Counted from the first letter of the stretch, positions 17,572 to 26,425 are shown. The stretch: 64,000 nucleotides of DNA from Micromonospora tarapacensis (GCF_019697375.1 NZ_JAHCDI010000004.1:186001-250000); one strand, 5' to 3'. Translations and numbers: made by a program. Notes: generated from the letters alone by a model not told the origin.

Positions 17572-19049
17572 TGAGGATCGAGCGTCCACGGGGAATGGCG
17601 GCCTTCGTCGTCATCTGGCTGGGCCAGCTGTTGTCGGCCGCCGGCACACGAATGATCAACTTCGCGCTGGCCATCTGGGTCTGGCAACAGACCGGACGTG
17701 CCTCCGATCTCGCCCTGCTCACACTCATGGCGTTCGCCGCCACCGTGGTGGTCAGCCCGATGGTGGGCAGCCTGGTCGACCGGATCGGTCAGCGGACGTC
17801 AATCATCGTGAGCGACGTGGGCTCGGTGCTGACGACCGTCGCGGCCCTGGTCCTGTTCGCGACCGGCGCCGCCTCGTTCTGGCCGCTCGTCGCGGTGAAC
17901 ACGATCAGCGGAGCGTTCCTGGCATTCCAGTACCCCGCCTACGCCAAGCTCATCACGCTGCTGCTGGTCAAGGAGCAGTACACCCGCGCCAACGGGATGC
18001 TCTCGCTGGTGCGTTCGGTTCCCGCGATTTTCGCTCCCGGCATCGCCGGGCTGCTCATCGCCTACTCCGGCATCTGGAGTGTGCTGCTGGTGGCCCTGGC
18101 GTCCTTCGGGATCGCGATCGTGACGGTCCTGCTGATCGCGCTGCCGAAGCGCCCCGAGATCCAAGCTGATCCGGGCGGGAGCAGGTTCTGGAAGGACTCG
18201 ATCCTCGGCTTCCGCTACCTGTTCCGCCGCGCTGGCTTTCTCGGTATGCAGGCGATCCTGTTCGTGGTGGGCCTGGTGTCCGCGATGGGTTTCATCGTGC
18301 TGACACCTCTGGTCCTGATCAAGGCTGACAACAACGAGGCACTTCTCGGTGCCATCAATTCGATCGGCGCGGTGGGCGGTGCGTTGGGTGCGTTGCTGGT
18401 CAGCGTGCTCAGGCCACCGTCACGCAAAATCTGGTGGATCCTGGGCGCGAGCATCGTCTTCAGCCTGTTCGGCAGGGTCCTCATGGGGTTCGGCGACGGC
18501 CTCGTCCTCTGGGCGATCGCCTGGTTCGTCTCCTGGATGAGTGTGCCGTTCGTCGAGGCGTACTCACTGACGATCTGGCAGCAGAAGATCCCGCCCGCGG
18601 TGCAGGGTCGGGTCTTCGCCGCCATGCAGTTCATCAGTCAACTCGCGCTACTCATCGGCTTCTCGGTGACCGGCGCGTTGATCGACCGCGTTTTCGAACC
18701 GCAGGCTCGGGAGGGGTACGGCCTCGTCGCGCTGTTCGAGCCGGTGGTGGGCACGGGCCCCGGGGCGGGGATGAAGCTGGTGTTCCTGCTGTCCGGCCTG
18801 ATCGGCATCGCCGCAGCTCTCTACGGCATCTTCGCCCGGAGCGTTCGCGACCTGGAGATTCTCGTGCCCGACCACGGCGCTGCCGATCCCAGCTCCCCCG
18901 AAGGGGACGCCGCCTCGGACCCCGGCACCCAGGAGAAGGTCAGCCCGATCGTGGGGGCGTCCCTGGCGGGTGCCGAGCACGAGCCGGCGAGCTTGACTGA
19001 CGTGCCGTCAACCGCTTCCACAGTAAATGAAAGGCGCGAGGACCGGTGA
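17571..19049 (+). CDS. MFS exporter (EntS-like, MFS_3)
   Basis: A 492-residue major-facilitator transporter with about twelve hydrophobic helices, resembling EntS and other siderophore/peptide exporters. The loop after the second helix reads GSLVDRIGQR, the conserved motif A region of MFS proteins. The last ~60 residues are hydrophilic and Pro/Ser/Glu-rich. The ATG at 17571 overlaps the TGA of the condensation gene (TGATG), and the stop overlaps the GTG of the MbtH gene. Its position inside the NRPS operon points to export of the product, which would also contribute to self-protection. Confidence 0.88.
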   Translation: MRIERPRGMAAFVVIWLGQLLSAAGTRMINFALAIWVWQQTGRASDLALLTLMAFAATVVVSPMVGSLVDRIGQRTSIIVSDVGSVLTTVAALVLFATGAASFWPLVAVNTISGAFLAFQYPAYAKLITLLLVKEQYTRANGMLSLVRSVPAIFAPGIAGLLIAYSGIWSVLLVALASFGIAIVTVLLIALPKRPEIQADPGGSRFWKDSILGFRYLFRRAGFLGMQAILFVVGLVSAMGFIVLTPLVLIKADNNEALLGAINSIGAVGGALGALLVSVLRPPSRKIWWILGASIVFSLFGRVLMGFGDGLVLWAIAWFVSWMSVPFVEAYSLTIWQQKIPPAVQGRVFAAMQFISQLALLIGFSVTGALIDRVFEPQAREGYGLVALFEPVVGTGPGAGMKLVFLLSGLIGIAAALYGIFARSVRDLEILVPDHGAADPSSPEGDAASDPGTQEKVSPIVGASLAGAEHEPASLTDVPSTASTVNERREDR

Positions 19050-19231
19050 GCATCGACGAGCCGTACTACCGGGTCGTGGTCAATGACGAAGAGCAGTACT
19101 CGCTCTGGCCACTCCACAAGGAACCAGCAGTCGGCTGGCGGGACGTCGGAACGTCCGGCAGCCGTAGCGAATGCTTGGCTGAGATCAAACGGATCTGGAC
19201 GGATCTCCGCCCGAAGAGCCTGCGCGTCTAG
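19046..19231 (+). CDS. MbtH-like NRPS accessory protein
   Basis: A 61-residue MbtH-family protein that binds and activates adenylation domains. The family pattern is plain: NDEEQYSLWP, PAVGWRDVGTSG, the CLAEI segment and WTDLRPKSLR at the end. The GTG at 19046 overlaps the MFS stop (GTGA), so translation is coupled. Its presence suggests the neighbouring adenylation domain needs this chaperone for activity or solubility. Confidence 0.95.
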   Translation: MSIDEPYYRVVVNDEEQYSLWPLHKEPAVGWRDVGTSGSRSECLAEIKRIWTDLRPKSLRV

Positions 19232-19233
19232 TC

Positions 19234-20040
19234 GTGGCGAGAGCGGGAGTCATGTACGGATACTCGTTGAACGGGGTCGGCGGCCTGCACGTCCTGCGAT
19301 CCGGCGGCTCACCCCATCTACACCTGGTGCATCCGGGTGGCGGTGGCATCACCGCTTATCAGGGCCTGGCCGCCGCATTACCACAGGGGTGGACCGTCAC
19401 TGCATCCGATGACATGGGCCAGGGCGATTCGGTGGAATTGTTGGCCGGTACCTACCTCCGCGAGCTACTCGGCCGTTCGTACCTGCCTGACCTGCTGGGG
19501 GGATGGTCACTGGGCGGCCTGGTCGCGTTCCAGGTAGCACGACTCCTGGTCGCCGCCCGCCGTCCACCGCCACCGCTGGTGCTGTTGGACACTCCACCTC
19601 CAGGCACCAGTGGTGCGATGCCCGACCGGCCGCGCATGAATCTCGAGTTCGTCGGGATGTTGTGGTCCTCGCTCGGGCTGCCGGTCGATCGCGCTCCGCA
19701 GCGGCTCGACGGCGATGACGAGCCGGCGATGCGGGTGTTGGCGGAGGCGTTGCAAAGCGTCGGCGAGTCGTTGGAGCTGGAGTTTCTGCTGACCCGGCTC
19801 AACATTTTCCGGCGTCACCGACGAGCCTTGGTCAGCTATGCTCCGGCTAAGCCGATCGCCACGCCCAGTCTCATCATCCGTGGTGCCCTGGGCGAAGATG
19901 TGGTCCTCGGCTGGCGCAGGTTGTTGGACGTGGATCCGACCGTGGTGGCGATTCCCGGCGGCCACTACAGCATCCTTGCGCCCCCCAACCTTTCTCTGGT
20001 CGCCGGCTTGATCTGCGAACTGTCGGCCCGCGAACGCTGA
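19234..20040 (+). CDS. Thioesterase (alpha/beta hydrolase, type II NRPS thioesterase or releasing enzyme)
   Basis: A 268-residue alpha/beta hydrolase of the NRPS/PKS thioesterase family. The nucleophile elbow is GWSLGG (~residues 89-94). An Asp in VLLDTPPPG (~119) and the His in PGGHYSIL (~249) complete a plausible triad. The start may be GTG at 19234 or ATG at 19252; neither has an ideal ribosome-binding site. It follows MbtH by two bases. No releasing domain is fused to the NRPS, so this protein could either edit misloaded carriers or free the final product. Confidence 0.88.
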   Translation: MARAGVMYGYSLNGVGGLHVLRSGGSPHLHLVHPGGGGITAYQGLAAALPQGWTVTASDDMGQGDSVELLAGTYLRELLGRSYLPDLLGGWSLGGLVAFQVARLLVAARRPPPPLVLLDTPPPGTSGAMPDRPRMNLEFVGMLWSSLGLPVDRAPQRLDGDDEPAMRVLAEALQSVGESLELEFLLTRLNIFRRHRRALVSYAPAKPIATPSLIIRGALGEDVVLGWRRLLDVDPTVVAIPGGHYSILAPPNLSLVAGLICELSARER

Positions 20041-20064
20041 TCCGGGCCGAAATGAATGACGGGT

Positions 20065-20083
20065 GAGCCGGCCTCGCCGGTTC
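20065..20083 (+). terminator. Hairpin after the NRPS operon
   Basis: GAGCCGGC-CTC-GCCGGTTC forms an 8-bp stem (one G-U pair) with a 3-base loop, 25 bases after the thioesterase stop. There is no U-tract, as is usual in high-GC actinomycetes. It marks the likely end of the NRPS transcript. Confidence 0.5.
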
Positions 20084-20270
20084 AGATCGGAATTGATGTA
20101 TCGAGGGTGATTAGCGAGGGATGCGCCCGAGCTGCAAGGATGCGAGTGGTTGACGCCTGCGCACACTGCGAATTGACGCAACCCGAGTTTGTGATGGGCG
20201 ACCTCATCCGCGTTCACCGCCCGAGAGGGCGGTAGCGGAGGTGTACGACGCCGTTTCGGAATCGGCGCTC

Positions 20271-20426
20271 ATCGGCCGTGAGGTCGGACTGCGCGGCCAG
20301 AGCGGCGTCGGTCTCCCAGACGGCCATCGCCTCGTACCGTCGCCGCCCGTACAGGAACGTGCCCACGGACCGCAGGAGATCGGTGTAGAGCGCGAATACC
20401 TCGTCGTCCATTGGCAACCAGCCGAG
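20271..20426 (-). pseudogene. Relic of a DHFR-like (RibD C-terminal) reductase gene
   Basis: About 52 codons on the minus strand encode DDEVFALYTDLLRSVGTFLY and then GRRRYEAMAVWETDAALAAQ. This is the internal strand-helix region of dihydrofolate-reductase-family proteins, where RSVGTFLYGRRMYE-like wording is typical. The N-terminal SLDG strand and the C-terminal half are missing and no start codon with a ribosome-binding site is near. An intact but different family member lies at 39946-40644. It is read as a degraded fragment at the edge of the biosynthetic cluster. Confidence 0.6.
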
Positions 20427-20534
20427 CCACCGGCACATCGAGCGCCCGGAGCCCGGCATACAGCGCCCGGCCCCCCTCGGCGTGCTGACCGAGGCCCGGG
20501 TGGCAAGGTCGGCCACCCAACCCGGAGGGTGCAT

Positions 20535-20932
20535 CGGCCATCATCTCCTGTGACTGCTACAGCACCCTCATGGGCTGTCCCTTACCCTGACTACGAACGA
20601 CCCTGCCCGAATCCGACACCTCCGGTCGACATCAACCCAGACAAGTTCAGACCGATTTTCAGCCCGGAACGGGCCTCGCCAGAGGCGACAAGGACTAACC
20701 CCACACCGCGACAAGATCAGTGACGGGTCCGGTGAGACCTACAAAGGCCCACAAGCCGACGGATCGACGGGCCGGAGGCCGCTATAGGAGTTCCCTACAG
20801 GGGTAGCGGAAGCTGCAGTCACGGCGGACGCACGACATCGCCCGCTCACAGCGGGATGAATAATTTCGGGACGGGACAGCGCCGCGAGGACGACCGCGAG
20901 ACCATTCAACAGCACGAGGGAGGAGCAACATC
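20535..20932. other. Intergenic stretch without a recognisable gene
   Basis: About 400 bases between the reductase relic and the small membrane protein. Short open frames occur on both strands, but none has a ribosome-binding site together with actinomycete codon use. The last 30 bases hold the GGGAGGAG ribosome-binding site of the next gene. Confidence 0.5.
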
Positions 20933-21412
20933 ATGAGAACCCGACGGATGCTCCCCGGCGCGTTCGCGGTGTGCCTGATCGTGCTGGCCCAGCTCGCTGG
21001 CATGGCCGCGCTTCTCACGGCGGCGGCCAGTACGGAGGTGGAGCTCAACCACGGCCAGGGCCTGAGCTGCCACTACGTTGACATGCCCGACCAGGTTCCG
21101 CTCGACGGCATCGAGTCCCGGCGGTTCGACCAATCCTGGACGTGGTTCCCTCCGGGCCTAACCTGCCGGACGGAGGTCGCCGACCGCACCGTCACCGTTC
21201 GGGAGCCAACGTGGAAAAACATGGCCGGGCCGCTGTCCGCCCTTCTCGCCTGCATCCTGGTCACCGCCGTCGCGACCGCGCTCGCCGCGCCCATAGGGAA
21301 ATCCGCATGGTGGCGCCACCATCGGATCCTCGTCGCGGCGCTGATGACCGCCGTACAGCCCCTCACCGCCGCAACGGCCCTGGCCGCCGCTGCCCTCCGA
21401 GCCGGAGTATGA
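20933..21412 (+). CDS. Small membrane protein of unknown function
   Basis: A 159-residue protein not assigned to a family. It starts with a basic N-terminus and a hydrophobic helix (residues ~9-32). An ~65-residue exposed segment with two cysteines follows (GLSCHYVDMP and GLTCRTEVAD), which could form a disulfide outside the cell. Two further hydrophobic helices (~100-120 and ~130-157) complete it. A strong ribosome-binding site (GGAGGAG) precedes the ATG, so translation is likely. No neighbour gives a clue to function. Confidence 0.65.
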   Translation: MRTRRMLPGAFAVCLIVLAQLAGMAALLTAAASTEVELNHGQGLSCHYVDMPDQVPLDGIESRRFDQSWTWFPPGLTCRTEVADRTVTVREPTWKNMAGPLSALLACILVTAVATALAAPIGKSAWWRHHRILVAALMTAVQPLTAATALAAAALRAGV

Positions 21413-21919
21413 ACGGCCTGGCCTACTGCGTACTGCGCCATCAGCCCTAACAGTGGCTTACGTAGGCAGCTGCGACATCGGACCGCGCGGCCCCGACCAG
21501 AGTGCGGCAGCCATCTGCGCCGGCTCGCCCTAGATAACGTCCATAGATAGCGTTCAGGTGAGTGGCGTCAGCGGCTGAGCGGGGACCGAACGCACTCAAT
21601 TCGACAGATCCGGAAGCTAGCGGCTCGTGGCGGTGCCGGTCACGGCCGTCCTCCGCGGAGTTCATCTCATCCAGCATGGTCGCCCGTCACAAGATCAGCG
21701 ACAGAGCCACTGGCGTACCCGACTCTGCACCGGAACCCGTACGCCGACACCGGCCACGATCGTGGCAACGCTACCGGCGCGTCATGGCGTGATCTCACCT
21801 GCGAGGTGCCCCTCTCGAACGGCGGAATAAAAGCCTGAAGAACTCCTATCCTTCCGGTTCAGAGGGCACTCTCTATCTCCGGGGTCCCATCGATCCATCC
21901 TTTATCGGTGGATCGAGGC
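21413..21919. other. Intergenic stretch without a recognisable gene
   Basis: About 500 bases between the membrane protein and the SnoaL-like gene. Two short overlapping open frames on opposite strands were examined and neither resembles a known family or has a ribosome-binding site. No tRNA, repeat or terminator was recognised. Confidence 0.5.
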
Positions 21920-22267
21920 TCAGACGGCGGGCGTGAAGAAATATGAGCGGCGACCCGCGACAAGCCCGTCGGTGAAGCGGTAGACCTCGGCGAACTGGAG
22001 ATCGAAGGCGACACCGGTGACGAGCCTACCGACCACCTGACCCCACGCCGCACCGCTTTCCGCTTGCCGCAGGACCTCGTCGAGCGTGTGGTGGGATTCA
22101 ACGATGGCGCGTTCGTCCCGGTAGAACCGCATGAGCCGGTCCAGGCCGACCAGTGGCTCATAACCTGGCCGCTCGTAGACCACCTCCGGATGGAAACACG
22201 TGGCCAGTTCCGCCCAGTCGGCTCGGTCGATCTGATGGAACATCCGTGATATCAGCAGATCTGTCAT
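21920..22267 (-). CDS. SnoaL-like / NTF2-like protein
   Basis: A 115-residue protein with the cone-shaped NTF2/SnoaL fold: an N-terminal helix pair (ISRMFHQIDRADWAELATCF), then HPEVVYERPGYEPLVGLDRL and C-terminal strands ending in FFTPAV. Members are small-molecule isomerases, cyclases or hydrolases, or non-enzymatic binding proteins, and the substrate cannot be read from sequence. It lies ~60 bases downstream of the response regulator on the same strand and may be cotranscribed with it. Confidence 0.75.
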   Translation of the reverse strand: MTDLLISRMFHQIDRADWAELATCFHPEVVYERPGYEPLVGLDRLMRFYRDERAIVESHHTLDEVLRQAESGAAWGQVVGRLVTGVAFDLQFAEVYRFTDGLVAGRRSYFFTPAV

Positions 22268-22325
22268 GTGTACCTCGCACCTCGTTTTGTCATTTCAGAT
22301 CGAGGACCTCGGGGTGGCCTGGATG

Positions 22326-23033
22326 TCAGGCGAGGCCGGCCTTGGAGGCGCGACGAACCGCGTCCGTGCGCGACGTGGCACCCAACTTGGCGTATATGTT
22401 GGTCAGGTGGCGCTTGACGGTGCCCTCGGCGATGAACAGCTTGCTGGCAATCTCCGAGTTACGCAATCCGTCGGAGACGAGGGTCAGGACCTCGATCTCG
22501 CGGTCGGAGAGCATGGGATCACTTCCTGCCCTCAAGCGGTTCATGGTTTGCCGCGAAACTGATAGGACAATTCGGTCGCGATTTCGGTCGATCACTCTTA
22601 TGGTGGTCACCAGTTCTTCAAGGGTGGTGCTTTTGAGTATGTAGGCATCCGCACCCGAGGATAGTAGATGCTTGACTCTGCGAGGATCGTCGCGGGTGGC
22701 AAGTATGATTATTTTCGACAACGGTGCGGCGCTCAGGAGGGCGCGGAGATCCTCGACAGCGGTCGGGCTGGCCGCGTCGGTGCCCACGAGGAGCACGTCG
22801 GGTCTGTAGTGCCGCACTATTCCCACGGCTTCATTTCCCACAGATGCCTTGGCGAGCACTCGTATGTCGGGCTCTGCCTCGAGCAGGTTCGCCAGTCCTT
22901 CCCGGAACAGCCCTTGCTCATCCACGATCACGACGCCTATCGGTGCACCTGCGCTTGAAACTCCCTCGGTCAGGTCCGGCTCGATGGCCATCTCACGGCC
23001 GAGCGGGATCGTCTTTGTGCCTTTCTGGATCAC
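22326..23033 (-). CDS. Orphan NarL/LuxR-type response regulator without phospho-acceptor Asp
   Basis: A 235-residue regulator: a receiver-like domain (~35-150) and a C-terminal LuxR HTH (~170-235, LSDREIEVLTLVSDGLRNSE, then VKRHLTNIYAKLGATSRTDA). The acidic pair at the start of the receiver is kept (IVDEQGLFREGL). At the phosphorylation site the sequence is PDVLLVGTDA, with Gly where the Asp is expected. Signalling by phosphotransfer is therefore unlikely and no histidine kinase gene is adjacent. The GTG at 23033 is chosen because GGAG lies five bases upstream; ATG at 22991 is possible. Confidence 0.83.
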   Translation of the reverse strand: MIQKGTKTIPLGREMAIEPDLTEGVSSAGAPIGVVIVDEQGLFREGLANLLEAEPDIRVLAKASVGNEAVGIVRHYRPDVLLVGTDAASPTAVEDLRALLSAAPLSKIIILATRDDPRRVKHLLSSGADAYILKSTTLEELVTTIRVIDRNRDRIVLSVSRQTMNRLRAGSDPMLSDREIEVLTLVSDGLRNSEIASKLFIAEGTVKRHLTNIYAKLGATSRTDAVRRASKAGLA

Positions 23034-23574
23034 AGGTTCTCCGTCCCCGTCTAGATCAACATGCGGAGCGGCTTTCCGCTCCCTTCTGGCTGCGCAGGTG
23101 CGGGATGAGTCACGCATACCGGGCAGCGGTAAGCTGGTCCGGTCTATCTGAGAAGCGGAGGAGCTGACTGGGTGCGCCGGTGCCGACCGTCAACAGTGTT
23201 CACGACCAATCCTGTCTCGAATCCGCCACGCGATCTCCAGAAGGGCAGGCGGGGGGTGCAGCCCGCAGGCGTGGACAATCGGAGCCTCGCCCCAAAAGCA
23301 TAATGCGGCGAGCGCAACAGAAAGTAAAGGCTCTTCCCAGTGGTTGCCGATGGGGGTTATGCGTAGCTACACGGAAAGTCGTAGCGGCCAATGTCTACCG
23401 TAGTGCCAGAATTGGACTTCTGATCATTGTGTCGGTGCTGCTACGATCCTCATCCCGGTGTGTCCGTGCACGCGATCCACATCGTCCCAGCCCGATGTCG
23501 TTTTGCGCCCATGCTGCGATGGCGGCGATCGGATTGAGATGTTTTGCAGGATTGCGACCAGGCTTGGGGTTGCA
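23034..23574. other. Intergenic stretch leading into decayed DNA
   Basis: No convincing gene is present in these ~540 bases. A long plus-strand frame starting at 23180 runs through here into the AtuA fragment, but its first ~130 codons have no family resemblance and lack GC-rich third positions. It is taken as accidental read-through across relics. Confidence 0.5.
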
Positions 23575-23695
23575 GAGCCGTGAGCAGACGACGAAGGTGC
23601 CTACCGGCAACGCCGCCGCCCTACTCACCCACGTCAGGACCCACTGGTGGATCGAGAACAGATTCACTGGGTCCGTGACGTACTGTGCCGCCCGC
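23575..23695 (+). mobile_element. Transposase relic, ISAs1/H-repeat type, frameshifted
   Basis: About 40 codons match the C-terminal core of ISAs1-family transposases. One frame reads LLTHVRTHWWIENR and the adjacent frame continues IHWVRDVLCR, corresponding to the family's RGHWxIENRLHWVRDV stretch. The split between the two frames shows a one-base deletion. No terminal repeats or remaining transposase were found, so the element is dead and mostly deleted. It marks a recombination point between the biosynthetic and catabolic regions. Confidence 0.6.
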
Positions 23696-23769
23696 GCGGC
23701 ATGCTCGCCGAGCGGTTCGCGCCGCCCCCCGAATTACCTCGCCCAGCAGCACCGCCGCCACCGGCGAGC

Positions 23770-23988
23770 TCAGCGTTCCCGGACGCGCTCGGCGATCGCG
23801 CGGCCCTCGCGGACCGCCAGGAAGTCGATGTCGCCGGGCTCGCGGTCGGCGAGTGGGCTGCGGACGCCGGGCATGAGCCGGCACGGGCGTAGGTTCACGA
23901 ACTGGTCGAAGGTGCGCCGGAACTGGAGCAGGCTGCCCCAGAGCGAGATGTGGTCGGGCACCACGGCGGGCCAGCCGACCGCGCCGAA
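23770..23988 (-). pseudogene. Fragment of an isopropylmalate/tartrate dehydrogenase-like gene
   Basis: On the minus strand the frame reads GAVGWPAVVPDHISLWGSLL, then RTFDQFVNLRPCRLMPGVRS and GDIDFLAVRE. This is the central part of the isocitrate/isopropylmalate dehydrogenase family, where FDQYVNLRP and DIDFVVVREN are characteristic. The substrate loop (NTEGEYS) and the whole C-terminal half are missing: after VRE the frame gives ten residues and stops at 23770. The 5' side ends abruptly at about 23988, two bases from where the AtuA fragment begins on the other strand. Confidence 0.65.
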
Positions 23989-23989
23989 C

Positions 23990-24757
23990 GGTTCGTGCGG
24001 CACCAGCGGCACCGACGCCGGTGTCGACTGGGTCGCCGGCATCACCCGGGAGATCCTGGCCGGGGAGGGCCTGGACCTGCGGCTGGCCACGATCTACAGC
24101 TCGCAGCGGGCCGCCGACCTCGATCTGGACCGGATCCGGCCGCTCCCGCCGGCCGGCGACCTCGACCGGGCGACCCTGGAGAGCTGCGCCAACATCGTCG
24201 GGATGATGGGCCACGAACCGATCGCCGCGGCCCTGACCGACGGCGCCGACGTGGTCCTCGCCGGGCGGGCCACCGACACTGCCGTGGCCGCCGCCTATCC
24301 GCTGCTCAGGGGCATGCCGGCCGGGCCTGTGTGGCACGCCGCGAAGATCGTCGAGTGTGGCGGGCAGTGCACCACGAACCCGCGTGCCGGCGGGGTGCTG
24401 GCCACCGTCGACGCCACCGGGTTCACCATCGAGCCGCTCGATCCGGCCAATGCGTGCACGCCCACCTCGGTCGCGGCGCACATGCTCTACGAGACGGTCG
24501 ACCCGTTCACGATGCGCGAGCCGGCCGGCACCATCGAGGTCGGCGACGCGGTCTACCGGGCGCTGGACGAGCGGCGCGTCCGCGTGGAGGGCTCCCGGTT
24601 CGAGCCCGCCGCGCAGCACACCATCAAGCTGGAGGGCGCCCGGATCACCGGGTACGAGACCGAGCGGGGCGCGGTCTACGAGTTCGTGCTCAACCACGTC
24701 GTCGAGGTGCCGTCGCCGACCAGCCTGTTCCGCGTCTACCTGGAGGACAACCGATGA
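23990..24757 (+). pseudogene. AtuA-family (DUF1446) gene, 5'-truncated and probably internally deleted
   Basis: The frame begins in GSCGTSGTDAGVDWVAGI and runs through VGMMGHEP, GADVVLAGRATDTA, WHAAKIVECGG and TPTSVAAHMLYE to AVYEFVLNHVVEV, all characteristic of acyclic-terpene-utilisation AtuA-like proteins that pair with DUF4387. The first ~75 residues normally seen are missing. After EGARITGYE the family usually has ~100 further residues that are absent here. About 255 codons remain of ~450. The stop overlaps the ATG of the DUF4387 gene (ATGA), the original operon arrangement. A short functional variant cannot be excluded, but no start codon with a ribosome-binding site was found. Confidence 0.65.
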
Positions 24758-25071
24758 CCGTGGTCGCTGATCTCGCACTGGAGGTCCGGTCGAAGAACGC
24801 CGGGCCGTTCTGGGTGACGATGGAGGTGTTCGCGCGGGACGCCGCCGCCTACGCGCTCCTCGCCGATCCGTCGTTCCTGGACGCCTCGGTGATCGCCCGC
24901 CTCTACGGCGTCGCCGCGGAGGGCGTCCAGTTCTTCCGGATCCCCGCGCTGAACGTCGTGAAGATCTCGTTCCCGCGGCCGGTCGTGCAGGGCAGCCTGC
25001 ACGACCGCGACATCCACGCCGGCCAACACCACGTGCCACTGGCCATGCTGGCCGTCCCTCCCGCCACCTGA
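24754..25071 (+). CDS. DUF4387 protein, partner of AtuA-type proteins
   Basis: A 105-residue DUF4387 protein, recognised by RSKNAGPFWVTMEVF near the N-terminus, the Tyr-Gly-Val segment RLYGV and the ending GSLHDRDIHAGQHHVPL. In other genomes it is encoded next to DUF1446/AtuA-like proteins and the two are thought to act together on an unknown (acyl-CoA related) substrate. Here the partner gene is truncated, so its activity is doubtful although the gene itself looks intact. The ATG at 24754 overlaps the AtuA stop. Confidence 0.8.
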   Translation: MTVVADLALEVRSKNAGPFWVTMEVFARDAAAYALLADPSFLDASVIARLYGVAAEGVQFFRIPALNVVKISFPRPVVQGSLHDRDIHAGQHHVPLAMLAVPPAT

Positions 25072-25246
25072 CCGCGCCGGCCGGAGAGCCGGACCATCCG
25101 GCGGTGACCGCAATGCGTCGCGGCACTGCGGGCCGCCGCCGCGAACACGCCCGACGAACCGGTCGAGTAGCACCCGGCACTGCCCGAGCCGCCGACGCCG
25201 CCGACGCTCGACGCTCGCCGCATCCTGTGCGAGCAGTCGAGGGACG

Positions 25247-26425
25247 TTACTCCGGCGGGCCGTACCTGCGCACGGCGCGTCGGGCCAGTGACATGCGGTG
25301 GACCTCCGAGGGGCCGTCGTAGATCCGGAAGGGCCTGATCTCCCGGGCGATCCGGGCGGTCGGCAGGTCGGCGGAGACGCCGGCACCGCCGCACATCTGG
25401 ACCGCGCGGTCGGCGACGCGATGCGCGGCCTCGGCTCCGAAGACCTTGGCCAGCGAGGTCTCCTCGCGGCCGGCGTGGCCGGCGTCGAGGACCCGGCACG
25501 CGGTGAGCAGCAGGGAGCGGGTCGCGGCAAGGTCGATCTCGTTGTCGGCGATCATGAGTTCGACCATTCCGTGCCGGGCCAGCGGGCGACCGAAGGCGGA
25601 GCGCTCACTGACGTAGGCGACCGCCGTCTCGTGGGCCCGCTGGGCCGCGCCGAGCCAGCGCATCACGTGGGTCAGGCGCGCCGGGCCGAGCCGGACCTGC
25701 GCGTGGTCGAACCCCTGGTCGACCGCGCCGAGCACGTCCTCCGGGCCGACCCGGACGTCGGTCAGGTCGAGTTCACAGTGGCCGCCGAGCATCGACCTGT
25801 CCATCGTGTTCACATGCCGGATCACCCGGATCCCGGTGCGGTCGGCGGGCACGAGGAACATCGTCGCGCCGCCGGTGGAGTCCGGCTCCCCGCTGGTGCG
25901 GGCCATCACGATGAAGAAGCCGGCACCGTCGGCACCGGTGATGAACTTCTTCCGGCCGTTGATCAGCCATCCGTCGCCGTCGGGGCGGGCGAGCGTCCGC
26001 AGTGCGCCCGGGTCCGACCCGGCACCGGGCGGCGGCTCGGTCATCGCGAAGGCCGACCGCTGTTCGCCCCGGGCCAGCGGCGCGAGGTAGCGCTCCCGCT
26101 GTGCGCCGGTCGCGACCCGTTCGAGCAGGTGGAGGTTGCCTTCGTCGGGCGCGTTGATGTTGAGCGCCAGCGGGCCGAAGAGGGAGCGTCCGGCGGCCTC
26201 GAAGACCGGGGCGCGTTCCTCCATCCCGAGGCCGAGACCGCCGTACTCCCGGGGCGCGTGCGGGGCGAAGACGCCCGCCGTACGCGCCTGCTGTTGCAGT
26301 CCGGCGCGCAGCTTGGCACCGCCGGCGGCGGCGACGTCCCCGTCGAACTCGTCCTCGACGGGGATCACGTGTGTATCGATGAAGGCCCGCGTACGGGCGA
26401 CGAGATCATCGATTTGGCTGGTCAT
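25247..26425 (-). CDS. Acyl-CoA dehydrogenase of the ACAD10/11 type
   Basis: A 392-residue acyl-CoA dehydrogenase. Family segments include FAMTEPPPGAGSDPGALRTL, GRKKFITGADGAGFFIVMAR, CGGAGVSAD and the C-terminal FRIYDGPSEVHRMSLARR. The last is the form seen in ACAD10/ACAD11-like enzymes rather than the YEG(T/S)N form of short-chain enzymes. The ATG at 26425 has GAGGTG five bases upstream. It is divergent from the monooxygenase operon across 160 bases that carry a palindrome. With the phosphotransferase at 35216-36241 it supplies the two activities found fused in ACAD10/11, which degrade 4-hydroxyacyl-CoA through a 4-phospho intermediate. Confidence 0.9.
   Translation of the reverse strand: MTSQIDDLVARTRAFIDTHVIPVEDEFDGDVAAAGGAKLRAGLQQQARTAGVFAPHAPREYGGLGLGMEERAPVFEAAGRSLFGPLALNINAPDEGNLHLLERVATGAQRERYLAPLARGEQRSAFAMTEPPPGAGSDPGALRTLARPDGDGWLINGRKKFITGADGAGFFIVMARTSGEPDSTGGATMFLVPADRTGIRVIRHVNTMDRSMLGGHCELDLTDVRVGPEDVLGAVDQGFDHAQVRLGPARLTHVMRWLGAAQRAHETAVAYVSERSAFGRPLARHGMVELMIADNEIDLAATRSLLLTACRVLDAGHAGREETSLAKVFGAEAAHRVADRAVQMCGGAGVSADLPTARIAREIRPFRIYDGPSEVHRMSLARRAVRRYGPPE

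Noticed and set aside
21447..21792. Short overlapping open frames on both strands
   Set aside because: No ribosome-binding site, no family resemblance and no coding-like third-position GC; left as intergenic.
23621..25180. Long minus-strand open frame across the AtuA fragment
   Set aside because: Low-complexity Arg/Gly/Pro-rich translation with no family resemblance; the plus strand carries the recognisable AtuA and DUF4387 coding sequence.
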